Position numbers and translations under genes: made by a program
Notes under the pieces: generated by a model
What the model was told of the DNA's origin: nothing
The model's input: the letters and a program-made list of their open reading frames with translations, nothing else
Databases searched by the model: none
Source: Acidobacteriota bacterium
GTDB lineage: Bacteria; Acidobacteriota; Terriglobia; Bryobacterales; UBA6623
DNA: 64,000 nt
Direction of reading: 5' to 3'
Assembly (NCBI GenBank): GCA_016125275.1
Contig: WGMB01000003.1
Location: 1,715,896 to 1,779,895, forward strand
Shown: one piece after another, positions 45,550 through 54,025 of the stretch
Numbering within the stretch: position 1 is the stretch's first letter
Layout: every line of letters starts with the position of its first letter

Positions 45550-46827
45550 TCAGCCCAGGGCCGGCGCGCCGATTTCCAACGGCCGCAGATTGCCGTCAGC
45601 GTCGAAGTCCAGCTCCTCGGCCTCGCCCACGATCTCCACGCCCGGCTGCGCGGCGGCTTCTTGCGCCAAGCCTTCGCTGACCAGCATCTCTTCGAGCTCC
45701 ATCGTGTTGCGGATGCGCACGATCGTGCACTCGGCCGGGTCGAGCTTGCCGCAGGTGACGATGATGCGCTCGATGCACTCGCGGTCAGTGGGGAAGTGCG
45801 GCGGGCACATGCCGCCCAGCGGGTTCGAAGCCGTCAGCACGTTCACCCACGTGGCGTGGAAGTCGATCTTGTCGTACAGACGGTCGCTGATCACGTCGCA
45901 CAGGCCGATGCCCACCGAGTTGCCGCCGCTCTCCTCGGTCACGTCGCGCGCGAACACCCGCATGATCTTCACCACGCCGTCGAGCGTGTTGCGGCCCAAG
46001 ATGCCGCGGTTGACGACCTTCGTGTCCATGCCCGAGCCCGAGATGTTCTTGCCGATCTCGTCGAGGATCAGCAGGTCCACGTCGCCCACCGGAATGCCGG
46101 CCTTCCATTCCAGCACCCTCGCCAGCAGCTTCTCCTCGCGCTCGGCCATCCCGTCGGCGCCGAGGGCGTGGACTTCCGCCGTGTTGTGGTGAGCGTCCTC
46201 GAGGATCGCGATGCCGCCCAGCATCTTGCCGGAATCCAGCATCACCTTGCCCACCGAGCGGATCACTTGCTCCATGCCCAGCCGCAGCGCGAAGGCGTGG
46301 TAGCGCTTGGCGCCTTCCCACTTGCCCAGCCCGATGGCCATCATCTTGTGAACGCCGGATTCGAGCTTGCCGATAAAGCCGGTGTGCCATTTCACACGGC
46401 TCAGGATCATGACGCCGTCCGACTGCCAGGCCTCGCGGTCCATCGACACGTCGATGCCCTCGGGCGTCGTACCCACCTTGACCACCGCCAGCGAGCTCAC
46501 CACCGGCGCGCCCATCGTCGCCTCGGTAATGCCGTAGTGCTCCAGCACGGACGCCTGGCCCTCGGCGGTGCCGCCGCCGTGGCTGCCCATCACCGGGATC
46601 AGGAACGGGTTGCAGCCGCGCGACTTCCAGAAATCCACCGTGGCCCGCGCGATAACGGCGATGTTGGCGATGCCGCGGCTGCCCACGCCGATCGCGATGC
46701 GCGCGCCCGGCGCCACCGCCCGCGTCCATTCGGCCGCCTCCAACTCGTCGCGCACGGCCTGAGCCACGTCGGGCAGGCGGCGCACCGGAAAGGTTTGGCG
46801 AATGGGAACGAGCTTCTGGAGACGCAT
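45550..46827 (-). CDS. LarA-like nickel-dependent racemase-family protein
   Basis: 425-aa protein of the lactate-racemase (LarA, DUF2088) superfamily. N-terminal nucleotide-like motif VGSRGI and the family's IPVMGSHGGGTAEGQ block, which corresponds to the G-x-H-R/G segment of LarA; the central WHTGFIGKLESGVHKMMAIGLGK carries the His/Lys residues expected near the nickel-pincer cofactor. The C-terminal half is longer and less conserved. No larB, larC or larE for cofactor synthesis is nearby. A 2-hydroxy-acid or sugar-acid racemase is likely; substrate unknown. It ends nine bases from the end of the toxin-domain gene. Confidence 0.82.
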   Translation of the reverse strand: MRLQKLVPIRQTFPVRRLPDVAQAVRDELEAAEWTRAVAPGARIAIGVGSRGIANIAVIARATVDFWKSRGCNPFLIPVMGSHGGGTAEGQASVLEHYGITEATMGAPVVSSLAVVKVGTTPEGIDVSMDREAWQSDGVMILSRVKWHTGFIGKLESGVHKMMAIGLGKWEGAKRYHAFALRLGMEQVIRSVGKVMLDSGKMLGGIAILEDAHHNTAEVHALGADGMAEREEKLLARVLEWKAGIPVGDVDLLILDEIGKNISGSGMDTKVVNRGILGRNTLDGVVKIMRVFARDVTEESGGNSVGIGLCDVISDRLYDKIDFHATWVNVLTASNPLGGMCPPHFPTDRECIERIIVTCGKLDPAECTIVRIRNTMELEEMLVSEGLAQEAAAQPGVEIVGEAEELDFDADGNLRPLEIGAPALG

Positions 46828-46853
46828 CTCGGAAGCCTATTCTAGAGGATCGC

Positions 46854-48329
46854 CTAGTCGGGTGGGATGATCTCCGGCGGGCGCTGTTCGTAGTCGCCCA
46901 CCGGCCCCCAGCGGTGGTTCTCCTTGTAGTCGCTGTAGCGAACCGGGTCGGCGTCGGGGTTGGCGGTCGGCGTCTGCGCGCCCACCGAGCCGCGCCAGTC
47001 GGCGAGCAGGCCCCGCAGCCTCGCGGCGACCTCGGGCCGTTCGGCCGACAGATCCGTCGTCTCGCCGAGATCCTCTGCCATGTTGTAGAGCTCGATCGAG
47101 CCGTCCTCGTAGCGCTCGATCAGCTTCCAGTCGCCGTCGCGCACGGCGCCGTACGGGGTCATCGTGAGCACCGGCGTGTGCGCGTTGTAGTGCGGCGCGT
47201 GCCAGAAGATCGGCCCCCGCCGAAACTCTTCCCCGCGCAGCAGCGGCAGCAGGCTCTTGCCGTCGATCTCCACCGGCGGCTCGACGCCGGCGGCTTCGAG
47301 AAAGGTCGGGAACAGGTCCGGGCTGCTCACCGGCTCGCCGGTCTCGCGCCCGGGCGGGACCACGCCCGGCCAGCGCGCGATCAGCGGCACACGCACGCCG
47401 CCTTCCCAAGCTGTGCTCTTCTCGCCCCGCAGCGGCCGGTTGGAGGTGATCGCCCCGCCCTTGCTGAGCCCTCCGTTGTCGGAGTAGAAGACGACGAGCG
47501 TCCGCTCGCTCAGCCCCAGGGCTTCCAGCTTGTCGACGATGCGGCCCACCGACTCGTCCAGGCTCTCGAGCATCGCGGCGTACTCGGGGTTGTGGTGATA
47601 GCGGCCCGGCGGCCGGGCTTCATACCGCCGCACCAGCTCCGGCTTGCCCTGGATCCTCGCATGGACGGCGAAGTGCGACAGATACAGGAAGAACGGCTGG
47701 TCGCGGTGCGCCTCCAGGAACGCTTCGGCCTCGCGCGTGAGCCGGTCGGTCAGGTACTCGTCGCCGCGCACGTCCGACAACGGCTCCAAACCCACCGTGC
47801 GGAGTTGGGTGGGGGGCCAATATGGCGGAAACATCCGCGCGTGGGACCCCGCCGCGCTGCCCAAGACGTTGACCGCAAAGCCCTGGTCCTGCGGAAACCA
47901 GCCCTTCTTGCCCAAGTGCCACTTGCCGATGGAGGCCGAGACATAGCCGGCCGGCGCAAGCGCTTCAGCGATCGTGATCTCCCCGTGGCGCAGATAGTTG
48001 GTCCAGTCCGGCGGCGACAGCGGCGAGCCGTCCGGCGTTCGGCCCGGAATCCAGTCGGTCAGGTGCAGACGGGCCGGGTAGCGGCCGGTCAGGATGCTGG
48101 CCCGTGTCGGCGAGCACGACTGGCAGGCCGCGTAGGCGTCGGTAAAGCGCAAGCCCTCGCGCGCCAGTTGGTCCGTGCGCGGCGTGCGGTGGTAGTCGCT
48201 GCCGTAGCAGGCCAGGTCCGTCCAGCCCAGATCATCGGCCAGGATCAAGACGATGTTCGGCGGCTGGGCGCCGACCGCGGCGGCCGGCAGCAGCGAAAGA
48301 AGCACAGCGGCGGCGCGCAGGACTGTCAT
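46854..48329 (-). CDS. Exported sulfatase
   Basis: 491-aa formylglycine sulfatase with Sec signal MTVLRAAAVLLSLLPAAAVG, starting at the ATG at 48329 (33 bases after another in-frame start). D32-D33 in ILADDLGWTDLACYG, C72-S-P-T-R in CQSCSPTRASILTG, GKWHLGKKGWFPQDQGF, FYSDNGGLSKGG and the RWPGVVPPG block are all intact, so it should be active after formylglycine formation. It resembles the iduronate/arylsulfatase A-like polysaccharide sulfatases. It lies 24 bases upstream of the LarA-like gene on the same strand, perhaps as an operon. Confidence 0.93.
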   Translation of the reverse strand: MTVLRAAAVLLSLLPAAAVGAQPPNIVLILADDLGWTDLACYGSDYHRTPRTDQLAREGLRFTDAYAACQSCSPTRASILTGRYPARLHLTDWIPGRTPDGSPLSPPDWTNYLRHGEITIAEALAPAGYVSASIGKWHLGKKGWFPQDQGFAVNVLGSAAGSHARMFPPYWPPTQLRTVGLEPLSDVRGDEYLTDRLTREAEAFLEAHRDQPFFLYLSHFAVHARIQGKPELVRRYEARPPGRYHHNPEYAAMLESLDESVGRIVDKLEALGLSERTLVVFYSDNGGLSKGGAITSNRPLRGEKSTAWEGGVRVPLIARWPGVVPPGRETGEPVSSPDLFPTFLEAAGVEPPVEIDGKSLLPLLRGEEFRRGPIFWHAPHYNAHTPVLTMTPYGAVRDGDWKLIERYEDGSIELYNMAEDLGETTDLSAERPEVAARLRGLLADWRGSVGAQTPTANPDADPVRYSDYKENHRWGPVGDYEQRPPEIIPPD

Positions 48330-48413
48330 GTCGGCGACCATTCTAGTCTCGTCTGGCGACATCGGTGATTTTTCCGAGAGACGCGCCGCCGATCAGGTGC
48401 TACAATCCCGCCC

Positions 48414-49154
48414 TTGACCTTCCCCGAGACCCAGCGCCGCCTGGCCCGGGCCCAGAGCCTGGACGCAGTCTCGCAGCTCATCGTCGACTGCGAGGGTTGC
48501 CCTCGTTTACGCGAACATTGCCGGCGCGTCGCGAGGGAAAAACGACGCGCTTATCGCCATCAGCAGTACTGGGGCCGCCCGGTCCCCGGCTTCGGCGATC
48601 CGGCCGCGCGGCTGCTCATCGTCGGTCTGGCCCCGGGCGCCCACGGTGCGAATCGGACGGGAAGGATGTTTACCGGAGACAGCTCGGGCGACCTGCTCTA
48701 CGCCACCCTCCACGCCACGGGCTTCGCCACCCAGGCCGAATCCGTCTCACGAGACGACGGTCTGCAACTGCGAGACGCCTACATCACGGCCGCCGCCCGC
48801 TGCGCCCCGCCGGATAACAAACCGGCCCGCGAAGAGCTCCAACAGTGTAGTTGCTTCCTGGAAAGAGAGATGCTACTCTTACCCCACATCCGAGTGGTGG
48901 TTGCGTTGGGCCGGGTCGCCCTCGACGCTCTTCTGCGAATTTGGACCGCGCGAGGCGAAGCTGTTTCGCGCCGCGAATTCGCCTTCGGCCACGGCGCCGA
49001 ACATGCTCTCCCCAGCGGTTCCGGCTCGCTCCTGTGCTCTTTTCACCCGAGCCGCCAGAACACGCAGACGGGCCGATTGAGCGAACCGATGTTCCGCGGA
49101 GTCTTCGAGAGGGCCCGCGCCCTGTTGGAAGCTTCGCCCCAGTTGGCGCCTTGA
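48414..49154 (+). CDS. Family 5 uracil-DNA glycosylase (UdgB-type, 4Fe-4S)
   Basis: 246-aa base-excision enzyme that removes uracil, and in this family also hypoxanthine or other deaminated bases, from DNA. The iron-sulfur ligands fit C26-x2-C29, C130 (ARCAPPDNKP) and C145 or C147. Motif A is GLAPGAHGANRTGR, which has Ala-Pro-Gly-Ala-His rather than the Gly-Glu-Ala-Pro-Gly of family 4, and the late motif is SFHPSRQNTQTGRL. TTG start at 48414, since no ATG precedes the domain. It is divergent from the sulfatase gene and followed by hairpins. Confidence 0.92.
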   Translation: MTFPETQRRLARAQSLDAVSQLIVDCEGCPRLREHCRRVAREKRRAYRHQQYWGRPVPGFGDPAARLLIVGLAPGAHGANRTGRMFTGDSSGDLLYATLHATGFATQAESVSRDDGLQLRDAYITAAARCAPPDNKPAREELQQCSCFLEREMLLLPHIRVVVALGRVALDALLRIWTARGEAVSRREFAFGHGAEHALPSGSGSLLCSFHPSRQNTQTGRLSEPMFRGVFERARALLEASPQLAP

Positions 49155-49245
49155 TTGCTTGCAATCAGGCGAAGTGACAAACGCGAAACAAGAGTTTCGG
49201 AATCATAAATTTTTCCGAAAGGTGCAACCACTCCGGGGTGGAGTG
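49152..49245 (+). repeat. Three inverted repeats between the glycosylase and the zinc-finger gene
   Basis: Three perfect short hairpins in succession: TGATTGC/GCAATCA (49152-49167, overlapping the stop codon), TTTCGGAA/TTCCGAAA (49195-49220) and CACTCC/GGAGTG (49229-49245). None is followed by a T-run, so they are not typical terminators. They could structure the 5' leader of the DksA-type gene or bind a dimeric regulator. Confidence 0.5.
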
Positions 49246-49326
49246 CATCTACAGAGACTCAACGCGTTGACCGATTCATACCCGAACGCAATCTTTTATC
49301 CGATCCGAGAAGCAGAGGTACAGGAG

Positions 49327-49692
49327 ATGACGAAGAACCAGACAAAGAAGATCCGCGAGCAGCTCGAAGCGAAACTGGCCGAAGTGAGTGGGAACGGCGG
49401 CCGGCGCGATGAGCTGATCACTGAGTGGTCGAACGACCCGATGGATCAGATTCAGTCGAGGGCCGATCTCGACTTGACCGTCCGTTTCGTGAACACGGAT
49501 TTCCAGACCAAGCGACAGGTGCAGACCGCCATGGCTTTGCTCGAGAACGGCGAGTACGGCATCTGCCAGGAGTGCGGCGAGGAGATCAACCCCAAGCGGC
49601 TCGAAGCGATTCCCTGGACGACCGTGTGCGTCAGCTGCCAGGAAGAGCTCGACGAGGTCGGCGGCGATTCCGACTTCCGTCGCGCTGCCTGA
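49327..49692 (+). CDS. DksA/TraR-family zinc-finger protein
   Basis: 121-aa protein with an N-terminal acidic coiled-coil region and a C4 zinc finger: C80-x2-C83 and C101-x2-C104 in YGICQECGEEINPKRLEAIP and CVSCQEEL. DksA binds RNA polymerase with ppGpp to adjust transcription initiation. This protein is shorter than E. coli DksA and lacks a clear Asp-pair tip, so it may be a general TraR/DksA-type regulator. I choose the ATG at 49327 since the 168 in-frame bases upstream contain hairpins and read as non-coding. A strong terminator follows. Confidence 0.9.
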   Translation: MTKNQTKKIREQLEAKLAEVSGNGGRRDELITEWSNDPMDQIQSRADLDLTVRFVNTDFQTKRQVQTAMALLENGEYGICQECGEEINPKRLEAIPWTTVCVSCQEELDEVGGDSDFRRAA

Positions 49693-49721
49693 ATCGCAGG
49701 CTCCAAGACCGGCTAGGAAGA

Positions 49722-49761
49722 CGACGGGGCGCGCCACGAGGCTCGCCCCGTCGCTTTTTTT
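49722..49761 (+). terminator. Intrinsic terminator after the DksA-type gene
   Basis: CGACGGGGCG (49722-49731) pairs perfectly with CGCCCCGTCG (49744-49753), followed by CTTTTTTTG and more T-rich bases. It lies 30 bases after the stop and also faces the converging lipocalin gene. Confidence 0.92.
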
Positions 49762-49777
49762 GCTCTTTCTTTGGCGG

Positions 49778-50350
49778 CTACTCGCCGTCCGCGGCCGTCT
49801 CCATCCCCTTCTGAGGCGTGCGGATCAGGCCGGAGAGGTCGTAGCCCTGCGCTTCAGCGCGCTGCAGGATTCCCTTCAGCGTGCCCTCGTCCAAGCGCGG
49901 CGCCCGCGACAGCAGCCAAAAGTAGCGGCGCGTGGGCTCGCCCACCGCGGCCCAGGAGTAGTCCGGCGCTAGGTCGATCACCTGGTAGTCAGCCCACACG
50001 ACGGGCAGAAACGACAGCCACGCCGGAGCAAACCGCACCTCCAGTTGCGAGGCCGGTTCGTCCGGATCGGCTCGCCGGGCTACGCCCTGCACCGAGCGCA
50101 AGTCGCCGTCGGCTTCCCGGCACTCGTTGTAGACGCTCAACCGCCCGTCGTCCAGCAGCGAGTAGCGCACCTGCACGTCGCCGGCGCAGGCCGTCTGGAA
50201 CTTGTTCGGCAGACGGGCGATTTCATACCAGCGGCCGGCGTACCGCGCCGGATCGAAAGACTCGACCGTCCGGAGCGGCGCCGTCGAGCGCTCGGCCGCC
50301 GACAGAGCCGTCCAGCAAAACAACAGAAACAAAGCGCTGCGCATCGTCAT
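49778..50350 (-). CDS. Bacterial lipocalin (Blc-like)
   Basis: 190-aa exported lipocalin, a beta-barrel that holds fatty acids or other lipophiles. Lipocalin motifs: GRWYEIARLPNKFQ (structurally conserved region 1) and YQVIDLAPDYSWAAVGEP with YFWLLSRAP (region 3). The N-terminal signal peptide is LFLLFCWTALSAAE; unlike E. coli Blc there is no clear lipobox, so it is probably soluble in the periplasm. Start 50350, or an ATG two codons later. It is divergent from the sulfatase operon. Confidence 0.92.
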   Translation of the reverse strand: MTMRSALFLLFCWTALSAAERSTAPLRTVESFDPARYAGRWYEIARLPNKFQTACAGDVQVRYSLLDDGRLSVYNECREADGDLRSVQGVARRADPDEPASQLEVRFAPAWLSFLPVVWADYQVIDLAPDYSWAAVGEPTRRYFWLLSRAPRLDEGTLKGILQRAEAQGYDLSGLIRTPQKGMETAADGE

Positions 50351-50466
50351 CCCACTCCCTCGTCGGGGCCGCCGCGTCCGGCCGGGCCCGTCTTCTCATT
50401 AGGGTTTGTGGCGGCGGCCTTGTCAAAAACCGTCGCCTCGGGTCGGCGGCGTATAATGGCGATCCG

Positions 50467-52032
50467 ATGCCCCGCTCCACGCGCCGTGAATTTTTTGCCC
50501 GCTTCGCCGGAGCGGCCCTGTCCGCTGGGGCCTTGGCCTGCGGCGGCGGCGCCCCGGCCGCCGCGCGCCGTCCCAACATCCTGTTCTGCATCTCCGACGA
50601 TCAGTCCTACCCGCACACCTCGGCCTACGGCTACCCGGCCGCCAAGACCCCTTCGTTCGACCGAGTGGCGCGCGAAGGCGTGCTGTTCCACAACGCCTTT
50701 GCGGCGTCGCCGGGCTGCAGCCCCTGCCGAGCGGCCTTCTTGACGGGGCGCCACACCTGGATGATCGAGAACGCCGGCACCCACGCCAGCACCTTTCCAG
50801 CCAAGTACCTGGCCTACCCCGACCTGCTCGAGCAGGCCGGCTATCACGTCGGCTACACCGGCAAGGGCTGGGGACCCGGCAATTGGCAGGCCGAGCGGCC
50901 GCGCAATCCCGCCGGCCCCGAGTACAACGAGATCGAAGCCGAGCCGCCCTACAACGGCATTCGCAAGACCGACTACGCCGCCAACTTCGCCAAGTTCTTC
51001 GCGGAAAAGGCCGCCGATCAGCCCTTCTGCTTCTGGTACGGCGCCAGCGAGCCGCACCGCAAGTTCGAAGCCGGTTCGTGGCAAAAGGAGGGCAAGCAGC
51101 TCGACCAGGCGCCTCCGCCGCCCTTCCTGCCCGACCGCCCCGAGATCCGCGCCGACATCCTCGACTACGCCGTCGAGATCGAGCACTTCGACAAGCACCT
51201 CGGCCGCATCCTCGACCAGTTGCAGCAAGCCGGCGAGCTCGACAACACGCTGGTCATCGTCACCTCCGACAACGGCATGGCCTTCCCCCGCGCCAAGGCC
51301 AACTGCTACGAGTACGGCGCCCACATGCCCTTGGCCGTCCGCTGGGCGGACCGCGTCCCCGGCGGCCGTGAGGTCGACGACTTGGTGGGCTTCGTCGACC
51401 TCACGGCCACCATCCTCGACGCCAGCGGCGTGCCGCACCCCGGCCCCCACGCGCCGGTCGGCAAGAGCATCCGGCCGCTGCTCGAAGGCGGCCAGAGCGG
51501 GCTGGTGGAGCCCGAGCGCGACGGCGTTTACTTCGCCCGCGAGCGCCACTCCTCGTCCCGCTACAACAACTGGACCTACCCCCAGCGAGCCTTGCGCACG
51601 CACCAGCACCTCTACATCCGCAACTTCGCCCCCGACCGCTGGCCGGCCGGCGACCCCCAGAAGTTCGACGAGCCCGGCAAGCTCGGCCCCCAGCACGGCG
51701 GCTATCACGACATCGACGATTCGCCTTCGCTGCGCTTCCTGGTCGAAAACCGCCAGGACCCCGAGATCCGGCCCTTCTTCCTGCTCGCCGTGGACAAGCG
51801 GCCCGCCGAGGAGCTCTTTGACATCAAGGCCGACCCCGGCTGCCTGAAGAACCTCGCCGGCGCACCCGAGCATGAGGAAGTCCGCGGCAAGCTCGCCGCC
51901 CGGCTCGAGAGCTATCTCGCGGAGACCGGCGACGCCCGCGTGACCGGCCAGGGCGACGTATGGGAGAGCTACAAGCGCTACTCGCCGATCCGCAGCTTCC
52001 CCGAGCCGCCCGAAACTCTTCCGGAAATGTAA
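50467..52032 (+). CDS. Tat-exported sulfatase with CxPCR active site
   Basis: 521-aa sulfatase, first gene of a three-gene operon. Tat leader PRSTRREFFARFAGAALSAG, followed by a Cys-Gly-Gly (ALACGGG) that might be a lipobox. Metal residues D44-D45-Q46 in CISDDQSYPHT; active-site motif C84-S-P-C87-R88, where Ser/Thr is replaced by Cys but the core C-x-P-x-R recognised by formylglycine-generating enzyme is kept. VTSDNGMAFPRAKANCYEYG is the late metal/Lys block. It most resembles heparan-N-sulfatase-like (S1_8) bacterial enzymes. The next gene begins six bases after the stop. Confidence 0.92.
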   Translation: MPRSTRREFFARFAGAALSAGALACGGGAPAAARRPNILFCISDDQSYPHTSAYGYPAAKTPSFDRVAREGVLFHNAFAASPGCSPCRAAFLTGRHTWMIENAGTHASTFPAKYLAYPDLLEQAGYHVGYTGKGWGPGNWQAERPRNPAGPEYNEIEAEPPYNGIRKTDYAANFAKFFAEKAADQPFCFWYGASEPHRKFEAGSWQKEGKQLDQAPPPPFLPDRPEIRADILDYAVEIEHFDKHLGRILDQLQQAGELDNTLVIVTSDNGMAFPRAKANCYEYGAHMPLAVRWADRVPGGREVDDLVGFVDLTATILDASGVPHPGPHAPVGKSIRPLLEGGQSGLVEPERDGVYFARERHSSSRYNNWTYPQRALRTHQHLYIRNFAPDRWPAGDPQKFDEPGKLGPQHGGYHDIDDSPSLRFLVENRQDPEIRPFFLLAVDKRPAEELFDIKADPGCLKNLAGAPEHEEVRGKLAARLESYLAETGDARVTGQGDVWESYKRYSPIRSFPEPPETLPEM

Positions 52033-52038
52033 CGACTC

Positions 52039-53154
52039 ATGAAAATCACCGACGTTGAAGCGATCTACCTGCGCCAGCCGGAGGTCAAGCAGCAGTGCGA
52101 CTCCGGCCAGGACGCCTTGATCATCAAGGTCCACACCGACGCCGGCATCACCGGCATCGGCGAGGTGGACTCCAATCCCATGGCCGTCAAGGGCGCCATC
52201 GAGGGACCCTTCTCGCACACCACCGCCGCCGGCCTGCGCGAGCTGGTGATCGGCGAGGACCCCTTCGAGACCGAGAAGCTGTGGCACAAGATGTACCGCG
52301 GCAACATCTACGGCGGCCGCCGCGGCGCGGGACTGCACGCCATCTCCGGCATCGACATCGCCTTGTGGGACATCAAGGGCAAGGCCCTGGGCATGCCCGT
52401 CTGGAAGCTGCTCGGCGGCGGTTTTCGCGATTCGATCCGGGCCTACGCCAGCTCCCTGTGGGGCCCCACCCCGGCCGCCACGCACGACCTGGCCCGCCGC
52501 TACGTCGACAAGGGCTTCACGGCCGTCAAGTTCGGCTGGGACCCCATGGGCCAAGATGAGGCCACTGACGTCGCCCTGGTGCGGGAAGCCCGCCGCGGCC
52601 TCGGCGTCGCCGACCTGCTCGTGGACGCCGGCCTGGTCTGGGACGCCAAGACCGCCATCCGCCGCGCCCGCGCCTTCGAGGAGCACAACATCTTCTGGCT
52701 CGAGGAGCCGCTGCTGCCCGACGACTACTCCGGCTATCGCAAGCTGGCCGAAGCCGTCGACGTGCGCATCGCCGCCGGCGAAGAGGAGTCCGAACGCAAG
52801 TCCTTCATCCATCTCATGGACGAAGGCAAGGTGGACGTGGTGCAGGTGGACCTGACGCGCTGCGGCGGCTTTACCGAAGCGATGAAGATCGCCTCGCTGG
52901 CCCAGGACCGCGGCCTGCCGGTCGCCAACCACGGCTTCACCACCTACGTGAACGTCGCCGCGGCGCTGCACTTCCTGGCCTCCATCCAGAACGCGCTGAT
53001 CCTGGAGTTCGTGGCCGAGGAAGAGACGACCCTGCGCGACGAGATCACGCGCGAGCGCATCGAAGCCGTGGACGGCTTCGTGAAGATCCCGACCGCGCCG
53101 GGTCTGGGCGTCGAACTCAACGAGGAGTCGATCGCCAAGTACCGCGTGGGCTAA
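52039..53154 (+). CDS. Mandelate racemase/muconate-lactonizing enzyme family dehydratase
   Basis: 371-aa enolase-superfamily enzyme. Metal ligands D196 (LVDAGLVW), E222 (FWLEEPL) and E248 (AAGEEES); acid/base candidates K164 in TAVKFGW and the D271/H298 pair (QVDLTRCGG, VANHGFTTYV), a mandelate-racemase subgroup His-Asp dyad. A sugar-acid dehydratase is the usual function. It has no leader, so it acts in the cytoplasm while its operon neighbours are exported. The stop codon is part of the next gene's ribosome-binding sequence. Confidence 0.9.
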   Translation: MKITDVEAIYLRQPEVKQQCDSGQDALIIKVHTDAGITGIGEVDSNPMAVKGAIEGPFSHTTAAGLRELVIGEDPFETEKLWHKMYRGNIYGGRRGAGLHAISGIDIALWDIKGKALGMPVWKLLGGGFRDSIRAYASSLWGPTPAATHDLARRYVDKGFTAVKFGWDPMGQDEATDVALVREARRGLGVADLLVDAGLVWDAKTAIRRARAFEEHNIFWLEEPLLPDDYSGYRKLAEAVDVRIAAGEEESERKSFIHLMDEGKVDVVQVDLTRCGGFTEAMKIASLAQDRGLPVANHGFTTYVNVAAALHFLASIQNALILEFVAEEETTLRDEITRERIEAVDGFVKIPTAPGLGVELNEESIAKYRVG

Positions 53155-53160
53155 GGAGGA
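53153..53160 (+). promoter_or_regulatory. Shine-Dalgarno deciding a TTG start
   Basis: AAGGAGGA four bases before the TTG at 53165, overlapping the TAA of the upstream gene. It supports the rare TTG start and tight translational coupling. Confidence 0.85.
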
Positions 53161-53164
53161 CGCC

Positions 53165-54025
53165 TTGACCGGCCTCACCCGCCGTTCGATCTTGACCCTG
53201 CCGGCGGCGGCCTTCGCCGCCGGTCCCGCGGATCTCGCCGGTCAGATCGGCGTCACCACGGCCACCGTCGCCGCCCACCTGCGCACGCCGACCCAAGCCG
53301 GCGCCTTCAGCATCTTCGAGCTCCCGCGCGTCCTGCGCGACGAGCTCGACCTGCGGGTGATCGACCTCAACACCTCCACCCTGCCGTCGCTCGAGCCCGG
53401 CGACCTCGACCGCCTGCGCGAAGCCGCCGAGAAAGCCGGCTGCACGCTCACCAACCTCAAGATCAACCGCCGCGACCTCGACCTGGCCGCCCCCGACGAG
53501 GCCTCCCGCCGCCACGCTCTGGCCGAGTACGGCCTCGCCATCGACGCCGCCGCGCGCCTCGGCTGCCGCTGGGCGCGCCCCCTGCCGCTCGACGCCCGCC
53601 CGGACTTCCGGCTCTACGTCGACGGCTACCGCCGCCTCGTCGAACGCGCCGCGCCCCAGGGCGTGACCATGCTGGTGGAAAACTGGGCCTGGCTGCAGGA
53701 CGACCCCGACGCCATCCCGCGCCTGCTCGACGCCGTCGGCGCGGGCGTCGCCGCCTCGCCCGACATCGGCAACTGGTCCGGCGACGCCGTCCGCCGCGAA
53801 GGCCTCGCCAAAGCCTTCCCCCGGGCCGTCACCTGCGACTTCAAGTTCTTCGACCTCGGCCCGAACGGCGAGCACGAGCGCTACGACCTGCGGGCCTGCT
53901 TCGAGATCGGCTGGAAGCTCGGCTTCCGGGGCCCTTGGTGCTTCGAGCGCGCGAACCCCGACCGCGCCGCCTTGTTCCGCGAGCTGGCGGCCATGCGCGA
54001 CCGGCTGCGCAGTTGGATGGCCTAG
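53165..54025 (+). CDS. Tat-exported sugar phosphate isomerase/epimerase-like TIM barrel
   Basis: 286 aa, last gene of the sulfatase operon. TTG start with leader TGLTRRSILTLPAAAFAAGP (Tat-like RR). TIM-barrel pieces: LRVIDLNTSTLPSLEP, TLTNLKINRRDLDL, MLVENWAWLQDDP, ASPDIGNWSGDAVR, CDFKFFDLGPNGEHERYD and PWCFERANPDRAAL; E, D, K/D and E would be the metal ligands, though the third-strand His of relatives is replaced. Stop codons of this gene and the converging VOC gene interlock over four bases. Confidence 0.85.
   Translation: MTGLTRRSILTLPAAAFAAGPADLAGQIGVTTATVAAHLRTPTQAGAFSIFELPRVLRDELDLRVIDLNTSTLPSLEPGDLDRLREAAEKAGCTLTNLKINRRDLDLAAPDEASRRHALAEYGLAIDAAARLGCRWARPLPLDARPDFRLYVDGYRRLVERAAPQGVTMLVENWAWLQDDPDAIPRLLDAVGAGVAASPDIGNWSGDAVRREGLAKAFPRAVTCDFKFFDLGPNGEHERYDLRACFEIGWKLGFRGPWCFERANPDRAALFRELAAMRDRLRSWMA

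Noticed and set aside
50347..53178. 943-aa minus-strand ORF across the sulfatase operon
   Set aside because: Antisense to two well-conserved enzymes with intact active sites; long open antisense frames are expected in GC-rich DNA.
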